A model generated the notes under the pieces. That model searched no databases. It had not been told where the DNA came from and was given only the letters and a program-made list of their open reading frames with translations. From positions 1 to 52,440 of the forward strand of contig NZ_JANZKY010000023.1 of NCBI RefSeq assembly GCF_025770765.1: DNA of 52,440 nt. Reading direction: 5' to 3'. A program made the translations under genes and the position numbers. Below are positions 1 through 8,855 of the stretch, piece after piece. Position 1 is the stretch's first letter, and every line of letters starts with the position of its first letter. Source of the stretch: Propionivibrio soli (GTDB lineage: Bacteria > Pseudomonadota > Gammaproteobacteria > Burkholderiales > Rhodocyclaceae).

Positions 1-2
1 TC

Positions 3-2495
3 CTCGCGAGCTTCACCTGGCGTAACGACCTCACCCAGACCTACCCCGTCCGCTCCTACTGCCTGCAGTACCGCGAATCGGATCTGGCCTTCATCACCCG
101 CCTGCTCGCCGAAGAAGGCATTTCCTGGCGCTACACCCACGGCCCCGACCCCGACACCGCCCCCCCGGGCGAGGCCGGTGCCCGGGCCGGGGGCGGCGCC
201 GCTTCGGGGAGTGCTTCCGGGCGCACGTCGGGAGACGCCGCCGAGACCGACGCCGGCGCCGGCGTCCCCGTACACACCCTGATCCTCTTCGACCGCCAGA
301 CCGTCCTGCCCTCAAACCCGCTGCAACAGGTGCGTTTCCACCGCACCGACGGCGTCGAAGCCGACGATGCCGTCGATGTCTGGGAAGGCACGCGGCAGAT
401 CCAGAGCGGCCAGACCTCCCTCGCGAGCTACGACTACAAGGCCGTGAGCGTGCACACGGGCGGCGAAACGAGCCGTACCGACCAAGGGTCGGTGGGCACC
501 GCGCTCAGCGACGGGCTCGAAGACTACGACCCGCAGACGCTCTACTACGGCACGGACCCCGACGAAGTGACCCGCTACGCCGGCCTGCGCCAGGCCGCCC
601 GCGACCTCGCCGGCAAGACCTTCCGCGGCGCCGGCACCGTGCGCGGTCTCCTCCCCGGCACCTGGGTCGAACTCACCGACCACCCGCTGCACGACCAGGA
701 CGCCCCCGAAGACCGCGAATTCCTCGTCACGGGCCTCACCTTCGACGCCGAGAACAACCTGATTCCGGAAGCCAAGCAGGCCCTGGGCGGACTCTTCCCC
801 CGCGAAACGGGGGGAAGTCTGACAGGCACCGCCGGCCTGAACCGGCCCCGTCCGCTGGGCACGGCAGAAACCGCCCAAGCCACGCCGCCGTACCGCAACA
901 CCTTCACCGCCGTGCGCCGGCCGGTGCCGATCGTGCCGACCTTCGACCGCACCGCGCACCAGAAACCGACGGCGAAGGGCCTCACCACGGCCACCGTCGT
1001 CGGTCCCGCGGGGGAAGAGATCTTCACCGACGAGCACGGACGCATCAAGATCCAGTTCCATTGGCAACGCCCGGCGGATCACCCCGAGGGCGGCGCCGAC
1101 TACGACGACAAGTCCTCGACCTGGGTGCGCGTCGCCTACCCGAGTGCCGGGGCCGACTGGGGCACGCAGCACATCCCGCGCATCGGCCAGGAAGTGGTGA
1201 TCGACTTCGTCGAAGGCGACATCGACCGGCCGCTGGTGACCGGCGTCGTCTATAACGGCACGCACCGCCCGCCGACTTTCTCGGGCGCCGGGCACCTGCC
1301 GGCGAACAAGACGCTCTCGGGAATCAAGAGCAAGGAGTACAAGGGGAGCCGCTACAACGAACTCCTCTTCGACGACACGACGAACGAGATCCGCGCCAAG
1401 CTCTCGTCCGAACACGGCAAGACGCAGCTCAACCAGGGGTACCTCATTCACCCGCGCACCGACGGCCAAGGCGCACCGCGCGGCGAAGGCTTTGAACTGC
1501 GGACCGACCACCACGGGGCGATCCGGGCCAAGGACGGGCTCTTCCTGACCACCGAGGCGCAGACCGGCGCCACCGGTAAGCAGCTCGCGCGCGCGCACGC
1601 GCAGAGCCAGCTCGACGCGGCGTATGAACTCACGAAGAGTTTGGCCGACGTTGCCACGAAACAACTCGCCGACACGCTCGAACACGGTCCCGAGACCGTC
1701 AGCCCGGACAACGCCCGGGAAGGGAAAACCACCGCCGGGCACTTGAAACACCACGTCGAGGCGCTCAAGGCCTGGGAGGCGGGGAGCAATACCGATAAGG
1801 ACGGCAAGACGGCGCACGACGAAGCCGGACGGCAACCGCTGCTGGTCCTCTCCGCTCCGGCGGGGATCGCGGCGCTCACGGGGCAGAACCTCTCGCTCGC
1901 CACGGGCACGAACCTTGACTTCACCGCCCAGCGCGATACGAACCAGACGAGCGGCCGGCGGTGGCTGCACAACGTCGGCCAGCACATGAGCCTCTTCGTC
2001 AACGGGGTGAAGGACACCATCGCGATGAAACTCATCGCGGCTCAGGGCAAGGTCCAGGTCCAGGCGCAACATGGGGAGGTCGAGGTCACGGCGGACAAAG
2101 ACGTGACCGTCACGTCGTGCAAGGGAAAGGTCGTTGTCGCGGCCAAGGAAGAGATCGTCATCACGTCAGGAGGTGGCTACATCCGCCTTACCGCCGCCGG
2201 CAACATCGATGTGCATTGCCCCGGTACGGTGAGCATCAAGGGGGCCGAGCATTTGATCCGGGGGCCGGACAGCATGAACGTGGCTCTTCCCGACTTGCCC
2301 GATGCACGCGCAAAACTGTATGACGAAGCTTTCATCATCAAGGATCGCAATACCGGCGAGCCGCTGCCCCAACTTCCGTATCGCATCAAGCGGGCTAACG
2401 GAAGCTACGAAGTCGGCCTTACCGATGACAAGGGGCGTACGCACTTGGTCTCTGGCGCCGACATCGAAAAACTGGTTGTCGAGGTACTCAAATGA
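3..2495 (+). CDS. vgrG: T6SS tip protein VgrG (5' end outside window)
   Basis: Spike protein that sits on the Hcp tube and carries effectors out of the cell. The frame is open from base 3 without a start, so the N-terminus lies upstream. The gp27-like part shows YCLQYRESDLAFITRLL, then a Gly/Ala/Asp-rich insertion (about bases 138-270) before HTLILFDRQ. The gp5/OB region follows with DEHGRIKIQFHW and a block around WVRVAYPSAGADWGTQHIPR and GQEVVIDFVEGD. A DUF2345-type beta-helix comes next (about 1830-2270). The C-terminus (about 2310-2492) looks like a transthyretin-type extension (FIIKDRNTGEPLPQLPYRI), a common adaptor for cargo. Its TGA overlaps the next gene's ATG (ATGA), so the two are translationally coupled. 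Codons end in C or G far more often than in the downstream effector and immunity genes. The family call is secure; the loading role of the tail is inferred. Confidence 0.95.
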   Translation, partial: LASFTWRNDLTQTYPVRSYCLQYRESDLAFITRLLAEEGISWRYTHGPDPDTAPPGEAGARAGGGAASGSASGRTSGDAAETDAGAGVPVHTLILFDRQTVLPSNPLQQVRFHRTDGVEADDAVDVWEGTRQIQSGQTSLASYDYKAVSVHTGGETSRTDQGSVGTALSDGLEDYDPQTLYYGTDPDEVTRYAGLRQAARDLAGKTFRGAGTVRGLLPGTWVELTDHPLHDQDAPEDREFLVTGLTFDAENNLIPEAKQALGGLFPRETGGSLTGTAGLNRPRPLGTAETAQATPPYRNTFTAVRRPVPIVPTFDRTAHQKPTAKGLTTATVVGPAGEEIFTDEHGRIKIQFHWQRPADHPEGGADYDDKSSTWVRVAYPSAGADWGTQHIPRIGQEVVIDFVEGDIDRPLVTGVVYNGTHRPPTFSGAGHLPANKTLSGIKSKEYKGSRYNELLFDDTTNEIRAKLSSEHGKTQLNQGYLIHPRTDGQGAPRGEGFELRTDHHGAIRAKDGLFLTTEAQTGATGKQLARAHAQSQLDAAYELTKSLADVATKQLADTLEHGPETVSPDNAREGKTTAGHLKHHVEALKAWEAGSNTDKDGKTAHDEAGRQPLLVLSAPAGIAALTGQNLSLATGTNLDFTAQRDTNQTSGRRWLHNVGQHMSLFVNGVKDTIAMKLIAAQGKVQVQAQHGEVEVTADKDVTVTSCKGKVVVAAKEEIVITSGGGYIRLTAAGNIDVHCPGTVSIKGAEHLIRGPDSMNVALPDLPDARAKLYDEAFIIKDRNTGEPLPQLPYRIKRANGSYEVGLTDDKGRTHLVSGADIEKLVVEVLK

Positions 2496-3256
2496 CGAGC
2501 AGCGACTCCGCCGGGGAAAATACTCCGAAGTGGAAGAAAGCCGGCGACTCCGTAACCTCGCCGCTGGAAAACGAGACGCGCAAAGAAGTTTTTGTTCAGT
2601 CGAACTATGGATTAACAATTGGTTTTGAAGTTAATTATCCGGAATACTTCAAGGACGACATCCAGCAAATCGGAGGGCCGGGGTACCCGCCGCCAAATGA
2701 TGGTGACTACGGACACGCGTTCTTCTACCTCACCAAGAATGGCGTGGTGACCTGTTTTTTCAGCTTTGGCCCGGCTGGAGGAGGCGAGGAGAAAAGGGTT
2801 AGCGTCCCTTTTACGGATATTCAGACTAAGGATCTGAATCCTATCCCAATGCACGCGCGCGCGCGGCCGGGCGATGCGAGTTATCGTATTAGCGAACCGG
2901 TCACCGCCTTTCGGCTCAGGCTCACCCAGGCGCAGGAAGAATCGATCCGTAAGGAGGCGGAGCGGGTCAGGAAGAAGATCGAAAGCGGTGAGCAGAAGTA
3001 CACCGCGTGGATCAATGACACCTGCGCCGAAACCGCGCGGGATATCATCAAGAAAACCCTCCCGGACATCCCTGATGGTTCCGGGCAAATCCGCGTCAAC
3101 GGCACCCTGTCCAGAGTCCATCTGGTTAATCCGTACATGTGGCACAAAAACATGAACGAGAAGTACAAGGCGGTCAGAAAGATATTTCCGAACCCGATAC
3201 TGTATGAGAATAGCGATGATCCCCTATCCGCATTTGAATTTGAAACGATCAAGTAG
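2492..3256 (+). CDS. Candidate VgrG-linked T6SS effector (possible permuted papain/NlpC-like hydrolase)
   Basis: A 254-residue protein with no signal peptide, starting at the ATG inside the vgrG stop (ATGA). Position directly after an extended VgrG and before a signal-peptide protein is the classic effector slot. Two motifs stand out: DYGHAFFYL (His75) and NDTCAETARDI (Cys178). The order His then Cys, with Cys at the head of a helix, resembles circularly permuted papain-like or LRAT-type hydrolases, which include cell-wall amidases and lipid hydrolases. A charged helical stretch (about 145-165) precedes the Cys. Base composition is less GC-rich than vgrG, as is usual for exchanged effector cargo. 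Activity and target are inferred. It could instead be a chaperone or adaptor, though no DUF1795, DUF2169 or DUF4123 motif is evident. Confidence 0.5.
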   Translation: MTSSDSAGENTPKWKKAGDSVTSPLENETRKEVFVQSNYGLTIGFEVNYPEYFKDDIQQIGGPGYPPPNDGDYGHAFFYLTKNGVVTCFFSFGPAGGGEEKRVSVPFTDIQTKDLNPIPMHARARPGDASYRISEPVTAFRLRLTQAQEESIRKEAERVRKKIESGEQKYTAWINDTCAETARDIIKKTLPDIPDGSGQIRVNGTLSRVHLVNPYMWHKNMNEKYKAVRKIFPNPILYENSDDPLSAFEFETIK

Positions 3257-3839
3257 GCGGTTACTCGCCGGGCTATTTTTGCTGTTCGTTTTCGTTCATG
3301 GAGTTGGCGCAATGGATTTTGGTAACGTACCGATGAAAACCGAGTATTACACTCCCGAACAGAATGCCGAACTGATCGGCATGATCAAGGCGGCCATTCG
3401 TATACTGGCAACGGAAAACTCAGTTGAGAGTCAACTGACACTCTTGCCCAATTTCGAGTATCAATCACCGAAGGCGGGTGGGCCGTCGCTGTTTTGTTCT
3501 TCATTCAGAGAAGTAAACTCTATTCGTTTCCACAGAGCCTATGGAAAAGAAGCCTGGGAAACCTCAACGGTTTGGTCAGGCGTTGGAAAGGCCTCTCAAA
3601 TGAGACGTGTCGTTCCAAAAATCGACAAAGAAGTATTCGACTCGCTGTCCCTTACGTTTCTCGGCATTGGCGAGGCCGAAGACATTGATGGAATCAAGAC
3701 GCTCAGGTTTCGGTTTGACTATGTCTCGCCAAAGACTGGGAAGCGTGTGGGCTTGGTATTTTATGAGCCTGCTTATTTGCATCAGAACGATAGCTCCTAT
3801 CCGTCGCACTTCCTTTCCGCCGAACTAAAAACGCAATAA
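3204..3839 (+). CDS. Candidate periplasmic immunity protein
   Basis: A 211-residue protein overlapping the 3' end of the candidate effector by 53 bases. The N-terminus has a basic stretch (KRSSRR), a hydrophobic core (LLAGLFLLFVFVHG) and a likely signal-peptidase site after VGA (about residue 36), so the product should be periplasmic. Only starts at 3204 or 3216 keep the signal peptide; 3204 is used here. The mature part has no motif I recognise. A secreted protein encoded straight after a vgrG-coupled cytosolic protein fits an immunity protein that guards the periplasm against a cell-wall or membrane-acting effector. That role is inference from context. Confidence 0.5.
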   Translation: MRIAMIPYPHLNLKRSSRRLLAGLFLLFVFVHGVGAMDFGNVPMKTEYYTPEQNAELIGMIKAAIRILATENSVESQLTLLPNFEYQSPKAGGPSLFCSSFREVNSIRFHRAYGKEAWETSTVWSGVGKASQMRRVVPKIDKEVFDSLSLTFLGIGEAEDIDGIKTLRFRFDYVSPKTGKRVGLVFYEPAYLHQNDSSYPSHFLSAELKTQ

Positions 3840-4286
3840 CGTGGAACAGAGGGGATTAATAAGACTTTTCCCGCCAGACGAATCTCCATCTGCATATGGA
3901 AGCCGACGTCGAAATTCCGTTCCAGGGCGTCCGAGAACGACCTTTTTCCAACAAAGCTGAAGGTGAGATTGGCAAGAAAGAATTTTGGGCACTGTGGGGC
4001 GGCATTGTTCATCCCCCGTTCAGACCGCAGCAGCCGCATCCGTTCCGAAATTGGTGCAGCGCGCCAAAGGAATCTTGTGCCTTTATGTTCGCAACGGACA
4101 CAGCATCCACTCGACAATCGCTCGCAGCCTTAGCCGGCGGTAGCTTTCGAAATCCGGTTTGGTTCACGGGACAACCTAATGGAGAAAGCCTGTCTGGAAT
4201 CTAGCGAATCGGAGAGTCACATTTTTGCGTGCGGATGAGCCGGATCGTTGTGTTCGCCGAGTCAACAATAAAACGACAACAAACTT
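3840..4286. other. Intergenic stretch without a convincing gene
   Basis: This 447-base gap lies between the immunity candidate and clpV. Open frames on both strands (plus 3896-4204, minus 3797-4117) overlap each other, lack good ribosome sites and show no family I know. The clpV promoter may lie near its 3' end, but no clear -35/-10 pair is visible. It could be decayed effector or immunity DNA left by module exchange. Confidence 0.4.
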
Positions 4287-7022
4287 ATGACCATTGACCT
4301 GAAATCATTAATCGGAAAACTGGATACTCCCACGCGCAAGGCGATGGAGTCGGCGGCCAACGTCGCGCTTTCGAGGACGCACCACGAAGTCGACGTTGAG
4401 CATGTGCTGCTCGAACTCCTCGCGGCTTCGGATGGTGAGTTAGTGCGGATCCTGTCCGCCTATCACGTAGACGTGGAGCGTTTTCAGGCTGACCTACTAG
4501 CCGCTCTGGAGCGTTTCCGAACCGGCAACACGCGTAACCCCGTGCTCTCCCGCAATATCTTGCGTTGGCTTGAGGCAGCGTGGCTGGCGGGCAGCGTCAA
4601 CTATGGAGCCGAGCGCTTGGGGGGCGGGCTGCTCCTGCTTGCGTTGGTCAGCGACGAGGAGTTGCAACGCCTGCTTGCCGGTTCTTGCGCGGCATTGAAG
4701 CGATTGCCGCCGGATGACCTCCGGGACAACTTGATGACGATCCTGCGCGTGGCGGGTGGCGGTTCGGGGAGCAGAAAAGCGAAAGGACATGCCGCCGCCG
4801 TGGTGGACGACGACGAAGGCTCCGAGATCGGCCGGACGCATTCGAAGAACACGCCGAATCTCGACAAGTACACGGTGGACCTGACGGCGCAGGCGAAGGC
4901 GGGAAAGATCGACCCGGTGCTTGGGCGCGACGGCGAGATTCGGCAGATGATCGACATATTGCTGCGCCGACGGCAGAACAATCCCATCCTCACGGGCGAG
5001 CCGGGTGTCGGCAAAACGGCGGTGGTCGAAGGGCTGGCGTTGCGCATCGAGCAGGGCGACGTGCCTGAGGTGTTGAAGAATGTCACATTGCGCACGCTCG
5101 ACCTCGGCCTTCTCCAGGCTGGCGCGAGCGTGAAAGGTGAGTTCGAAAACCGGTTGCGCTCGGTGATCGATGAGGTGAAGGCGAGTCTGAAGCCCATCAT
5201 TCTTTTCATCGATGAAGCGCACACCTTGATCGGCGCCGGTGGGTCCGCCGGGCAGAACGACGCGGCAAATCTACTCAAGCCTGCGTTGGCGCGCGGTGAG
5301 TTGCGCACTATTGCCGCAACGACCTGGTCGGAATACAAGAAATACTTCGAGAAAGATGCGGCTCTGGCACGGCGGTTTCAGGTAGTGAAGATCGACGAGC
5401 CTTCGGAGGACGCGGCGATCCAAATGCTGCGTGGCATCGCCGACAAGATGGAAGAGCATCACAAGGTACGCATTCTCGATGAGGCGGTGGAGGAGGCGGT
5501 GAAGCTTTCCAGCCGCTATATCGCCGGGCGTCAGTTGCCGGACAAGGCGATCAGCGTGCTGGACACGGCGTGTGCACGCGTCGCGCTTTCGCGGTCGAGC
5601 AAACCCGCAGCAATAGAGGATGTCGAGCGCTTGATCCAGAACATCGATCGCGAGTCGGCCGCATTGAAGAAGGAACAGGACCCGGCGCACGGCAAGCGCC
5701 TGGCCGAGCTTGCGGATCGTCGCCAGGCATTGGAGAAGGACCTGGCCGTACATCAGGCGGCGTTCGTCGAGCAGCGGCGGTTGGTCGAGGAAATCATCGC
5801 GTTGCGTAAGCAAATGGGGGCTGGCGAGATCACAGGCTCGCCACGTGAAACGCTTCCGTTGTCCAAAGCGAGTGTTAAGGCGAGCAAGGTGCCAGTCAAA
5901 AGTAACAAGGCCAAGCCATCGACCGAACGTGAAAACCTGCTTTGCGCGCAAGGCAAGTTGCACGACCTGCACAAAAGCCAGCCCTTGATCTACGAATGCG
6001 TCGACGCTTCCACCATTGCCGATGTCATTTCGGGTTGGACCGGTATTCCGCTCGGCGGTATGGTGGCCGACGAAATCGATACCGTGCGGAACTTGCCTCA
6101 ACTGTTGGAGCAGCGGGTCGTTGGGCAGGCGCATGCCTTGCGGCTTATTGCGCGCCGTATCCAGATTGCCAAAGCGAATCTTGAAGACCCGGGTAAGCCG
6201 AAGGGCGTGTTTCTTCTCGTCGGGCCTTCGGGCGTGGGTAAGACGGAGACCGCGCTCGCCCTTGCCGATACCTTGTATGGTGGCGAACGCAATCTGATCA
6301 CCATCAACATGTCGGAGTACCAGGAGGCCCACAGCGTTTCCGGCCTCAAAGGTTCGCCTCCGGGGTACGTGGGGTATGGCGAGGGCGGTGTATTGACCGA
6401 AGCCGTACGGCGCAAGCCGTATTCCGTTGTACTGCTCGACGAGGTGGAGAAGGCGCATCCTGACGTTCTTGAACTCTTCTTTCAGGTCTTCGACAAAGGG
6501 GTGCTGGAAGACGCCGAGGGACGCGAGGTCGATTTCAAGAACACGATCATTATCCTCACGTCGAATGTCGGCACGGACATCGTCATGAAAGCCGTCGAAC
6601 ATGGTGTGACGGTCGACGAGGTCAACCGCGCGCCGACGCCCGACGATCTCATCGAACTCTTGCGGCCCAGCTTGCAGCGTTCGTTCAAGCCGGCCTTCCT
6701 CGGTCGCCTGTCCGTGATTCCGTATTACCCAATCTCCGACGAAATAATGCGCCTGATCGTTGGACTCAAGCTCTCAAAGGTGAAGAAACGCATGCTTGAG
6801 AACCATGGATCTGCGCTCACGTTCGAGGATTCGCTGGTGGACCTGATCGTCACCCGGTGCACCGAGGTGGACAGCGGTGCGCGCGATGCGGAGGCGATTA
6901 TCACCAACACAGTATTGGCGCAGATTTCCGAACAGGTTCTGGCGCGGATGGCCGAAGGTCAGCCGATACGCACCGTGGATCTCAAGGTACGCAAGGACAA
7001 ACTGGCAGTTACCGTCAAATAG
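4287..7022 (+). CDS. clpV: T6SS sheath-disassembly ATPase ClpV (TssH)
   Basis: AAA+ unfoldase (911 residues) that recycles the contracted TssB/TssC sheath in the cytoplasm. Two nucleotide-binding modules are visible. The first has Walker A G237-EPGVGKT244 and Walker B FIDEAH around D309/E310. The second has Walker A G646-PSGVGKT653 and Walker B LLDEVEKAH around D718/E719. A Clp_N repeat region occupies roughly residues 1-160. The middle coiled domain (about 420-540) carries a Ser/Lys-rich insert with repeated SKASVKASKVPVKSNKAK-type sequence. YEVD-like Clp signature residues and the C-terminal D2-small domain are present. The length and two-module layout fit TssH rather than ClpB, and the flanking vgrG, PAAR and tssA support this. 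ATG at 4287 is the first sensible start. Confidence 0.97.
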   Translation: MTIDLKSLIGKLDTPTRKAMESAANVALSRTHHEVDVEHVLLELLAASDGELVRILSAYHVDVERFQADLLAALERFRTGNTRNPVLSRNILRWLEAAWLAGSVNYGAERLGGGLLLLALVSDEELQRLLAGSCAALKRLPPDDLRDNLMTILRVAGGGSGSRKAKGHAAAVVDDDEGSEIGRTHSKNTPNLDKYTVDLTAQAKAGKIDPVLGRDGEIRQMIDILLRRRQNNPILTGEPGVGKTAVVEGLALRIEQGDVPEVLKNVTLRTLDLGLLQAGASVKGEFENRLRSVIDEVKASLKPIILFIDEAHTLIGAGGSAGQNDAANLLKPALARGELRTIAATTWSEYKKYFEKDAALARRFQVVKIDEPSEDAAIQMLRGIADKMEEHHKVRILDEAVEEAVKLSSRYIAGRQLPDKAISVLDTACARVALSRSSKPAAIEDVERLIQNIDRESAALKKEQDPAHGKRLAELADRRQALEKDLAVHQAAFVEQRRLVEEIIALRKQMGAGEITGSPRETLPLSKASVKASKVPVKSNKAKPSTERENLLCAQGKLHDLHKSQPLIYECVDASTIADVISGWTGIPLGGMVADEIDTVRNLPQLLEQRVVGQAHALRLIARRIQIAKANLEDPGKPKGVFLLVGPSGVGKTETALALADTLYGGERNLITINMSEYQEAHSVSGLKGSPPGYVGYGEGGVLTEAVRRKPYSVVLLDEVEKAHPDVLELFFQVFDKGVLEDAEGREVDFKNTIIILTSNVGTDIVMKAVEHGVTVDEVNRAPTPDDLIELLRPSLQRSFKPAFLGRLSVIPYYPISDEIMRLIVGLKLSKVKKRMLENHGSALTFEDSLVDLIVTRCTEVDSGARDAEAIITNTVLAQISEQVLARMAEGQPIRTVDLKVRKDKLAVTVK

Positions 7023-7050
7023 ATACCTGATTATTCGGGGGTTTGAGCAC

Positions 7051-8502
7051 GTGATTCGCGCATTGGTTGTACTCGTCGCGCTCATTGCCGGATGGGTGGG
7101 CGCGTTGTGGTTCTTGATCGCGCCTGATTTCAACCATTGGCCACTACGCGAAATGGCCGCCCTGCACGCCTTGCCACCCGTCGGTCTTTGGACCGCCTGG
7201 CAATTCTGGCGGCGTTGGCGGATCGGAAAGGCGGCCGCGCTCGCGGCGGATCGAGAAGCCGCCTTGAGCAAAGAGAACGAAGCGCAGATCGCTGCCGCAC
7301 GCTGTGCGCATGCCGAAGAGATGGCTCGCCGCCAATTTGGATGCGATTGCCGCGCCGTGGCGCTGGCTCAAGTCGTGGTACCGGACGGTCTGGAGAATTC
7401 TCCCGTGCCAGAAGGGGACGGTGTTTACTGGTCGCAGATTCAACCGGATTCTCCCGACGAGGACTTAGCTGTTTCCGCGGCTGATTTCCTGGGTGCAGGC
7501 GTCGACGAGGCGCTACGCGGTGTTTACGCGTATTGCCCGGCGGCCGCGACGTTCCCGATCTATATCGTTCCCCCTCCAGACACTGTCGGCGAGCAAGCGG
7601 TTGCGGCGGTGAGGCAGATCCAGAGAAAGCTGTTCATTGAATTGGACATCGATCTCGAAACCCCTACGGAATACGGAAGAGTACTTTTCCTCCGCTCGCG
7701 GGATGGCGCGGGTAATAGCGTGATCGAACTGTTCGAAAACAACCCCGAGCTTCCGGGTGCCGTGGTGCTTGCCTTTGATTCGCCATGGTTGCGTGCGGCA
7801 CTACAGGGCGAAGAAGAAGAGCGGCCCGAGCGACCACGAAACGGTTCTCCGAGCCAGGGCGTCTTCGCGGTGTTCGTTACCAACCCCCGGCTTCCAGAGA
7901 TGCTCTCCGAATTGCCCGTGCAGCAAGGTGGGTTCGACGTAATGACTCCGTACTGGGAGAAAGGGGCGGCGGTCGCAGCCCGGTCCGCTTTTCTTGCCGG
8001 ACTCTCTCAATCATTGCGCGAGAGCCTCATTGCTATGCCGGCCCTTGCACGCATCCATCGCACAGTCTCCTCGACGTTCGCCGGAAAGGCGGAGCGCCCT
8101 ATGGAGTTTGCGCGCGCCCTGGGCGGAATCATCGAACAGGCACAGATCAACGCTGGTCTGGTGGACGTTCCGTTTGTTGCCGCGGTCGACAACATTCCAG
8201 AAGAAAGAGAGTCAGCCGCACCTGCGTGCGGGTGGCTGGTGCACAACGCTGGAGACGTAGACGTCTGCGGCAAACGGCTGGCCGGGATCAGCGTTGCAAT
8301 GGCAAAACGGGGATACGACCTCGACCCGATCGAGTCAGCCACGAACGTCGTCATCCAACTTGGAGATCTAGGCGAAGCCCGCAGCGTTGCCATGCTGGCG
8401 ATCGCCGCGGCGAGAGCGGCCGACACGAGCGAACCCGTGCTATGCGCCGAGTTTTCGGGGCGAGATGACGTCTCGTTGTACTTCGCTTGCCCGATGAACT
8501 GA
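7051..8502 (+). CDS. T6SS-linked inner-membrane protein of unknown function
   Basis: A 483-residue protein read from GTG 7051, which has a G-rich ribosome site (CGGGGG) about ten bases upstream. The upstream ATG at 6877 would overlap clpV by 146 bases and is rejected. The N-terminus has one clear membrane segment (IRALVVLVALIAGWVGALWFLI) and a probable second (LHALPPVGLWTAWQFW). A basic, Ala-rich coiled segment (about 55-95) follows, with a paired-Cys motif FGCDCR. The large C-terminal part is soluble and mixed alpha/beta; I do not recognise a family. Its place between clpV and the PAAR gene suggests an accessory role in the secretion machine. It lacks the hallmarks of TssL (OmpA-like), TssM (Walker A plus IcmF) and TagF. 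Confidence 0.75.
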   Translation: MIRALVVLVALIAGWVGALWFLIAPDFNHWPLREMAALHALPPVGLWTAWQFWRRWRIGKAAALAADREAALSKENEAQIAAARCAHAEEMARRQFGCDCRAVALAQVVVPDGLENSPVPEGDGVYWSQIQPDSPDEDLAVSAADFLGAGVDEALRGVYAYCPAAATFPIYIVPPPDTVGEQAVAAVRQIQRKLFIELDIDLETPTEYGRVLFLRSRDGAGNSVIELFENNPELPGAVVLAFDSPWLRAALQGEEEERPERPRNGSPSQGVFAVFVTNPRLPEMLSELPVQQGGFDVMTPYWEKGAAVAARSAFLAGLSQSLRESLIAMPALARIHRTVSSTFAGKAERPMEFARALGGIIEQAQINAGLVDVPFVAAVDNIPEERESAAPACGWLVHNAGDVDVCGKRLAGISVAMAKRGYDLDPIESATNVVIQLGDLGEARSVAMLAIAAARAADTSEPVLCAEFSGRDDVSLYFACPMN

Positions 8503-8534
8503 GACAGTCTTTTTATGAACGGGGATGAGCATCT

Positions 8535-8804
8535 ATGAAACACGTAATTCGCCTCGGCGATCCAACGTCTCACGGGGGAACGGTGGTCAGCGCGGCTTCG
8601 AATACCGTGATCAACGGAAAGCAGGTTGCGCGTGTCGGAGATACCGTCACCTGCCCGATAAAAGGACACGGTGCCGTGACGATCGTAGAGGGTGATGCCT
8701 CGTGGTCGGAAGATGGTCGGCCCGTCGCTCTCGAAGGACACAAGACAAGCTGCGGGGCTTCGCTTATTTCAACGCTTCCGACACTTGGGCGATCCACCGG
8801 CTGA
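8535..8804 (+). CDS. PAAR-domain spike tip protein
   Basis: A compact 89-residue PAAR protein that sharpens the VgrG spike and can carry effectors. The start matches the family well (MKHVIRLGDPTSHGG). It is followed by the repeated VVSAASNTVINGKQVARVGDT and CPIKGHGAVTI pieces typical of PAAR beta-hairpins. His and Cys residues (H14, C38, H44, H68, C72 by reading) are available for the metal site. There is no C-terminal toxin extension, so this is a structural or adaptor tip and not an evolved effector. It lies between the membrane protein and tssA on the same strand with short gaps. Confidence 0.93.
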   Translation: MKHVIRLGDPTSHGGTVVSAASNTVINGKQVARVGDTVTCPIKGHGAVTIVEGDASWSEDGRPVALEGHKTSCGASLISTLPTLGRSTG

Positions 8805-8855
8805 GTGTTCAGAAGATTGCGAATTTGAAGGACGAAAATACTAGGGTGGGAATCC

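Noticed and set aside
312-2072. Long 586-codon minus-strand frame opposite vgrG
   Set aside because: It mirrors the GC-rich vgrG codon pattern, has no start context, and shows no family motifs.
5271-6602. Long 443-codon minus-strand frame opposite clpV
   Set aside because: Shadow of the clpV reading frame; no motif or ribosome site.
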